From assembly GCA_020403245.1 (NCBI GenBank), contig JADBYA010000005.1, forward strand, positions 1-64,000: a stretch of DNA of 64,000 nt, in the 5' to 3' direction. This DNA is from Flavobacterium sp. (GTDB lineage: Bacteria > Bacteroidota > Bacteroidia > Flavobacteriales > Flavobacteriaceae). Shown piece by piece: positions 60,744-64,000 of the stretch. Every line of letters starts with the position of its first letter. The first letter of the stretch is position 1. The position numbers and the translations under genes are program-made. The notes under the pieces were generated by a model, which was not told where the DNA came from, searched no databases, and saw only the letters and a program-made list of their open reading frames with translations.

Positions 60744-62963
60744 ATGATTGAAATTGATTTAGAAGAAGAAAAAAAAGCCATTGCCCGAGAATACAAAGAA
60801 TTGCTTCGCATCAGTTATCAAACTTTAACCGATACTGATAAAAAACTAATTCGGAAAGCGTTCAACGTTTCTGTTGATGCTCATAAAGACCAACGCCGAA
60901 AATCAGGCGAAGCTTATATTTTTCATCCTATTGGTGTTGCTAAAATTGTAGCTTCTGAGATTGGACTTGGTGCCACAAGTATTGCCGCCGCATTGATGCA
61001 TGATGTGGTAGAAGACACTTCAATTACAATTGAAGAAATTGAAAAAATGTTCAATCCAAAAGTAGCCCATTTGGTAGAAGGTTTGACCAAAATTTCTCAA
61101 GTCAAAAAAGACATGAACATTTCATTGCAAGCGGAAAATTTTCGTAAAATGCTATTGACACTCAATGATGATGTTCGTGTTATCCTTATCAAATTAGCCG
61201 ATCGTTTGCACAATATGCAAACAATGGATTCCATGCCCGATTACAAACAAATAAAAATTGCTTCCGAAACACTCTACATTTATGCTCCATTAGCGCATCG
61301 ATTAGGTTTGTATAATATTAAAACAAAGCTCGAAGATTTAGGATTAAAATATACCGAACCCGAAATTTATAAAGAAATTGTCAGTAAAATCAAGGAAACA
61401 AAAGAAGAACAAGATGCCTACATTGCCACAATATCGGGTGTTTTAAAAAAATCTTTAGACGAAGAAGGATTAGATTATGTCATGAAAGGCAGACCAAAAT
61501 CCATTTATTCTATTAGAAGAAAAATGGCTGCTCAAAATGTGACCTTCGAAGAAGTATATGATAAATTTGCACTCCGAATTATCTATAAATCTAATCTGCA
61601 CGATGAAAAATTCTTGGCTTGGAAAATCTATTCCATAGTAACCGATCATTATCGTCCCAGTCCAAGCCGTTTGCGAGATTGGATTTCCTCACCTAAATCA
61701 ACAGGTTACGAAGCACTTCACATTACAGTTATGGGACCAAAAGGGCGTTGGGTTGAAATTCAAGTGCGAAGCGAACGTATGGATGAAATTGCCGAAAAAG
61801 GATATGCTGCACACTACAAATACAAACAAGGCTCAACCGAAGAAAGCGGTTTAGATACTTGGCTCAATCTTTTGAAAGAAGCTTTGGAAAGTTCGGAAAC
61901 TAATGCGGTAGATTTTGTTGAAGATTTCAAAATGAATCTTTATGCTAAAGAAATCTTCGTTTTTACCCCAAAAGGAGAAATCAAATCATTGCCCAAAGGT
62001 GCTACTTCACTCGATTTTGCATTCAGTATTCACTCAGAAATTGGGATTAAAACCCGTGGAACACGTGTTAATGGAAAATTGGTTCCTTTAAATTACGAGT
62101 TAAAAAGTGGTGATCAAATAGAAATTATAACTTCTGTTCATCAAAAACCAACAATCAACTGGTTAGATTATGTAACTACTTCGAGAGCAAAAAATAAAAT
62201 TAGAAACGTTCTTAACGAAAATACCAAAAAAATTGCCGAAGACGGCAGAGAATTATTGACAAGAAAACTAAAACATTTAAAAATTACTTTGAATGAAAAC
62301 GTGATTAATGAATTAGTGAATTTTTTCAAACTAAAAACCAGTTTGGATTTGTTTTATCGCATGGGAATTGGTTCTATTGAAAACCAACAACTCAAGGATT
62401 TTGCTGCTCAAAAAAGCAATACCTTAATGAATTTTTTCAAGAGTAAAATGAAACGCTCGCCAAGTTCACAACCCGAAGACATCAACAAACAAGAGCTCAA
62501 TAAAAATTTTGACATGCTCGTTTTTGGTTCGGAACAGGATAAACTGGATTATAAATTATCATCCTGTTGCAACCCAATTCCTGGTGACAATGTATTTGGT
62601 TTTATTACTATAAATGAAGGAATTAAAGTGCACAAAAAAGATTGTCCAAACGCCATCACATTGCAATCTAATTATGCCTATCGCATCATGCAAGCCAAAT
62701 GGATTGACTCTTCACAGCAAGAATTTAAAGCCATTTTGAAAATTACAGGAATGGATAGTTTAGGATTAACCAATGAATTGACAAAAGTAATTTCCAATAA
62801 TATGCACGTGAATATTCAAAGTATTTCCTTGAGCGGTGAAGCTGGAATTTTTAACGGGCAAGTAGCCGTAGTGGTTCAAAACAATACCATTTTGAAAAAA
62901 CTAATCGACAACATCAAAAAGATTGATGGTGTTGATAAAGTAACGAGGGTTTATACCAATTAA
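60744..62963 (+). CDS. Bifunctional (p)ppGpp synthetase/hydrolase (RelA/SpoT)
   Basis: ATG 60744 (MIEIDLEEEKKAIAREYKEL) is chosen; the tracked start at 60693 adds a non-conserved stretch. The 739-residue protein has an HD hydrolase domain with ALMHDVVEDTSI and LIKLADRLHNMQTMD. The synthetase domain has GRPKSIYSIRRKM and STGYEALHITVMGP. A TGS domain (IFVFTPKGEIKSLPKGATSL), a zinc-finger-like segment (CCNPIPGDNV) and a C-terminal ACT domain follow. It controls the stringent response. Confidence 0.95.
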   Translation: MIEIDLEEEKKAIAREYKELLRISYQTLTDTDKKLIRKAFNVSVDAHKDQRRKSGEAYIFHPIGVAKIVASEIGLGATSIAAALMHDVVEDTSITIEEIEKMFNPKVAHLVEGLTKISQVKKDMNISLQAENFRKMLLTLNDDVRVILIKLADRLHNMQTMDSMPDYKQIKIASETLYIYAPLAHRLGLYNIKTKLEDLGLKYTEPEIYKEIVSKIKETKEEQDAYIATISGVLKKSLDEEGLDYVMKGRPKSIYSIRRKMAAQNVTFEEVYDKFALRIIYKSNLHDEKFLAWKIYSIVTDHYRPSPSRLRDWISSPKSTGYEALHITVMGPKGRWVEIQVRSERMDEIAEKGYAAHYKYKQGSTEESGLDTWLNLLKEALESSETNAVDFVEDFKMNLYAKEIFVFTPKGEIKSLPKGATSLDFAFSIHSEIGIKTRGTRVNGKLVPLNYELKSGDQIEIITSVHQKPTINWLDYVTTSRAKNKIRNVLNENTKKIAEDGRELLTRKLKHLKITLNENVINELVNFFKLKTSLDLFYRMGIGSIENQQLKDFAAQKSNTLMNFFKSKMKRSPSSQPEDINKQELNKNFDMLVFGSEQDKLDYKLSSCCNPIPGDNVFGFITINEGIKVHKKDCPNAITLQSNYAYRIMQAKWIDSSQQEFKAILKITGMDSLGLTNELTKVISNNMHVNIQSISLSGEAGIFNGQVAVVVQNNTILKKLIDNIKKIDGVDKVTRVYTN

Positions 62964-63044
62964 TAAATGCTTTGTTATCAACAAATCGTTTAAAACTTTG
63001 CTTAAAGATTTGAGATTTAACTTTTAAACTTTTAAACTAAAAAC

Positions 63045-63052
63045 TATCTTTG
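63045..63052 (+). promoter_or_regulatory. -7 box immediately before fur
   Basis: TATCTTTG ends only 4 bases before the ATG at 63057. If used, transcription would start at or near the A of the ATG. Confidence 0.45.
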
Positions 63053-63056
63053 TCAC

Positions 63057-63554
63057 ATGACACTAATTGCATCTGATAATTCAAAAAATCAAGAAACCGT
63101 AAAAAATGTTTTTACGATGTATCTCGAGAACAAAGCACATCGTAAAACTCCAGAACGTTATGCTATTCTTCAGGAAATTTATAATAGTGAAGAGCATTTT
63201 GATATTGAAAATTTGTATATCAAAATGAAAAACAAGAACTATCGTGTGTCTCGTGCTACACTATACAACACTATAGAACTTTTATTGGATTGTGGTTTGG
63301 TGCGCAAACATCAGTTTGGGCAAAATCAAGCACATTATGAAAAGTCGTATTTCGATAAGCAACACGACCATATCATTATGACCGACACTGGCGAAGTAAT
63401 TGAGTTTTGTGACCCCAGAATTCAAACCATCAAACAAACTATTGAAGAAATTTTTGGAATAGAAATACACAACCATTCATTGTATTTTTATGCTACAAAA
63501 AAAAGCCCCCTAACCCCCGAAGGGGGAATTATTGGGGGTAAAAACAATAATTAA
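63057..63554 (+). CDS. Fur-family transcriptional regulator
   Basis: This 165-residue protein has a winged-helix domain ([39 protein letters not shown]). The metal-binding dimerisation domain follows ([29 protein letters not shown]). The CxxC pairs of many Fur proteins are absent. The last 18 residues ([18 protein letters not shown]) come from an inverted-repeat element inserted at the gene end; the native protein probably ended soon after LYFYATKK. It regulates iron, peroxide or zinc genes. It is 68 bases upstream of purA. Confidence 0.92.
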   Translation: MTLIASDNSKNQETVKNVFTMYLENKAHRKTPERYAILQEIYNSEEHFDIENLYIKMKNKNYRVSRATLYNTIELLLDCGLVRKHQFGQNQAHYEKSYFDKQHDHIIMTDTGEVIEFCDPRIQTIKQTIEEIFGIEIHNHSLYFYATKKSPLTPEGGIIGGKNNN

Positions 63555-63614
63555 TATACATTAACATATTCCACAAATAGTAAACCTCCCCTTTGGGGAG
63601 GATAGGTGGGGCTT
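63503..63614. mobile_element. MITE-like element with inverted ends overlapping the fur 3' end
   Basis: AAGCCCCCTAACCCCCGAAG opens it and GGGGAGGATAGGTGGGGCTT closes it; the ends are imperfect inverted repeats, each with its own GC-rich hairpin (CCCCCGAAGGGGG; CTCCCCTTTGGGGAG). The core is AT-rich, and the total is 112 bp. It supplies the current fur stop codon. Confidence 0.75.
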
Positions 63615-63627
63615 AATAGACAAACAA

Positions 63628-64000
63628 ATGACTGTAGATTTACTACTCGGATTACAATGGGGAGATGAAGGAAAAGGAAAAATAGTTGACGTACTTACTT
63701 CAAAATATGACATTATCGCACGTTTTCAGGGGGGACCAAACGCAGGACATACATTAGAATTTGACGGAATAAAACACGTTTTGAGAACTATCCCTTCTGG
63801 AATTTTTCACAGTAACAATATAAATATCATTGGAAACGGTGTCGTAATTGACCCAGTCGTTTTTAAAAGCGAAGTGGATGGTTTGGCCAAATTTAATCTT
63901 GATTTGAAATCAAAACTGATTATTTCTCGCAAAGCACATTTAATTTTACCCACACACCGTTTGCTCGATGCTGCTTCGGAAGCTTCAAAAGGCAAAGCCA
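63628..64000 (+). CDS. purA: Adenylosuccinate synthetase, 5' part
   Basis: ATG 63628 starts MTVDLLLGLQWGDEGKGKIV, the GTP-binding P-loop (GDEGKGK) of PurA. The catalytic-loop region FQGGPNAGHTLEF, the PSGIFH block and GNGVVIDP follow. The gene runs off the window after 124 codons. PurA joins IMP and aspartate using GTP in the first committed step to AMP. It directly follows the MITE-like element. Confidence 0.96.
   Translation, partial: MTVDLLLGLQWGDEGKGKIVDVLTSKYDIIARFQGGPNAGHTLEFDGIKHVLRTIPSGIFHSNNINIIGNGVVIDPVVFKSEVDGLAKFNLDLKSKLIISRKAHLILPTHRLLDAASEASKGKA

Overview
The window looks like a chromosomal segment of a Flavobacterium-type member of the Bacteroidota. Support comes from AT-rich DNA, many TAnnTTTG-type -7 boxes, a fused SecDF, a PorX response regulator, three proteins with type IX secretion or gliding-associated C-termini, FdtA/FdtB-type sugar genes and familiar flavobacterial neighbour pairs (gyrB-mdh, fur-purA, rsfS-ftsH). 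No rRNA, tRNA, CRISPR array, transposase or integrase was recognised.

Region 1 (1-10.8 kb) is accessory DNA. Small modules, mostly toxin-antitoxin (TA) pairs, all lie on the + strand: a broken PIN gene, HigBA, an antitoxin beside a wrecked RelE/ParE toxin, a lipoprotein, a nitrilase, a DUF3024 protein, a DUF6364-PIN pair, a small membrane protein, a DUF2281-MazF pair, a secreted protein and a DinB-like protein. They are separated by at least seven same-orientation copies of a repeat of about 110 bp that holds two stem-loops and a promoter-like box. Short GTTRGYGGC-like motifs lie just before several modules, and one module is bounded by a matching inverted pair. This resembles an integron-type cassette array without an integrase, which is a hypothesis. 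The region ends with two overlapping paralogous membrane-anchored genes of no family I know.

Region 2 (10.8-27.1 kb) is core genome: birA diverges from rsfS-ftsH, then LUD protein-cdsA-psd-ACBP, a lipoprotein superoxide dismutase, an M13 peptidase, porX with an unusual insertion, tsaE, a 19-bp tandem repeat running up to the alanine dehydrogenase gene, a DUF4258 protein and secDF.

Region 3 (27.3-31.1 kb) appears to be a small island at the 3' end of mdh. About 40 bp of the mdh 3' end, including its stop codon, recurs at 27328 with synonymous differences. Between the two copies lie an HEPN-MNT pair, repeats shared with region 1, and an RCC1-repeat protein with a type IX sorting domain.

Region 4 (31.1-42 kb) is mdh, gyrB, asnB, a GreA/B-like factor, four tandem repeats of about 110 bp, an outer-membrane barrel protein and a large TPR protein. 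Region 5 (42.1-57.9 kb) is ftsE followed by a surface-glycan cluster (glycosyltransferases, FdtA-like isomerase, FdtB-like aminotransferase, flippase, acyltransferase, FemAB-like protein). It is interrupted by a 43-bp-period repeat array, a frameshifted gene, a secreted subtilase, a fibre-like protein and an XRE regulator. Region 6 (57.9-64 kb) holds a gliding-associated surface protein, a SpoU methyltransferase, RelA/SpoT, Fur (its tail altered by a small inverted-repeat element) and the start of purA.
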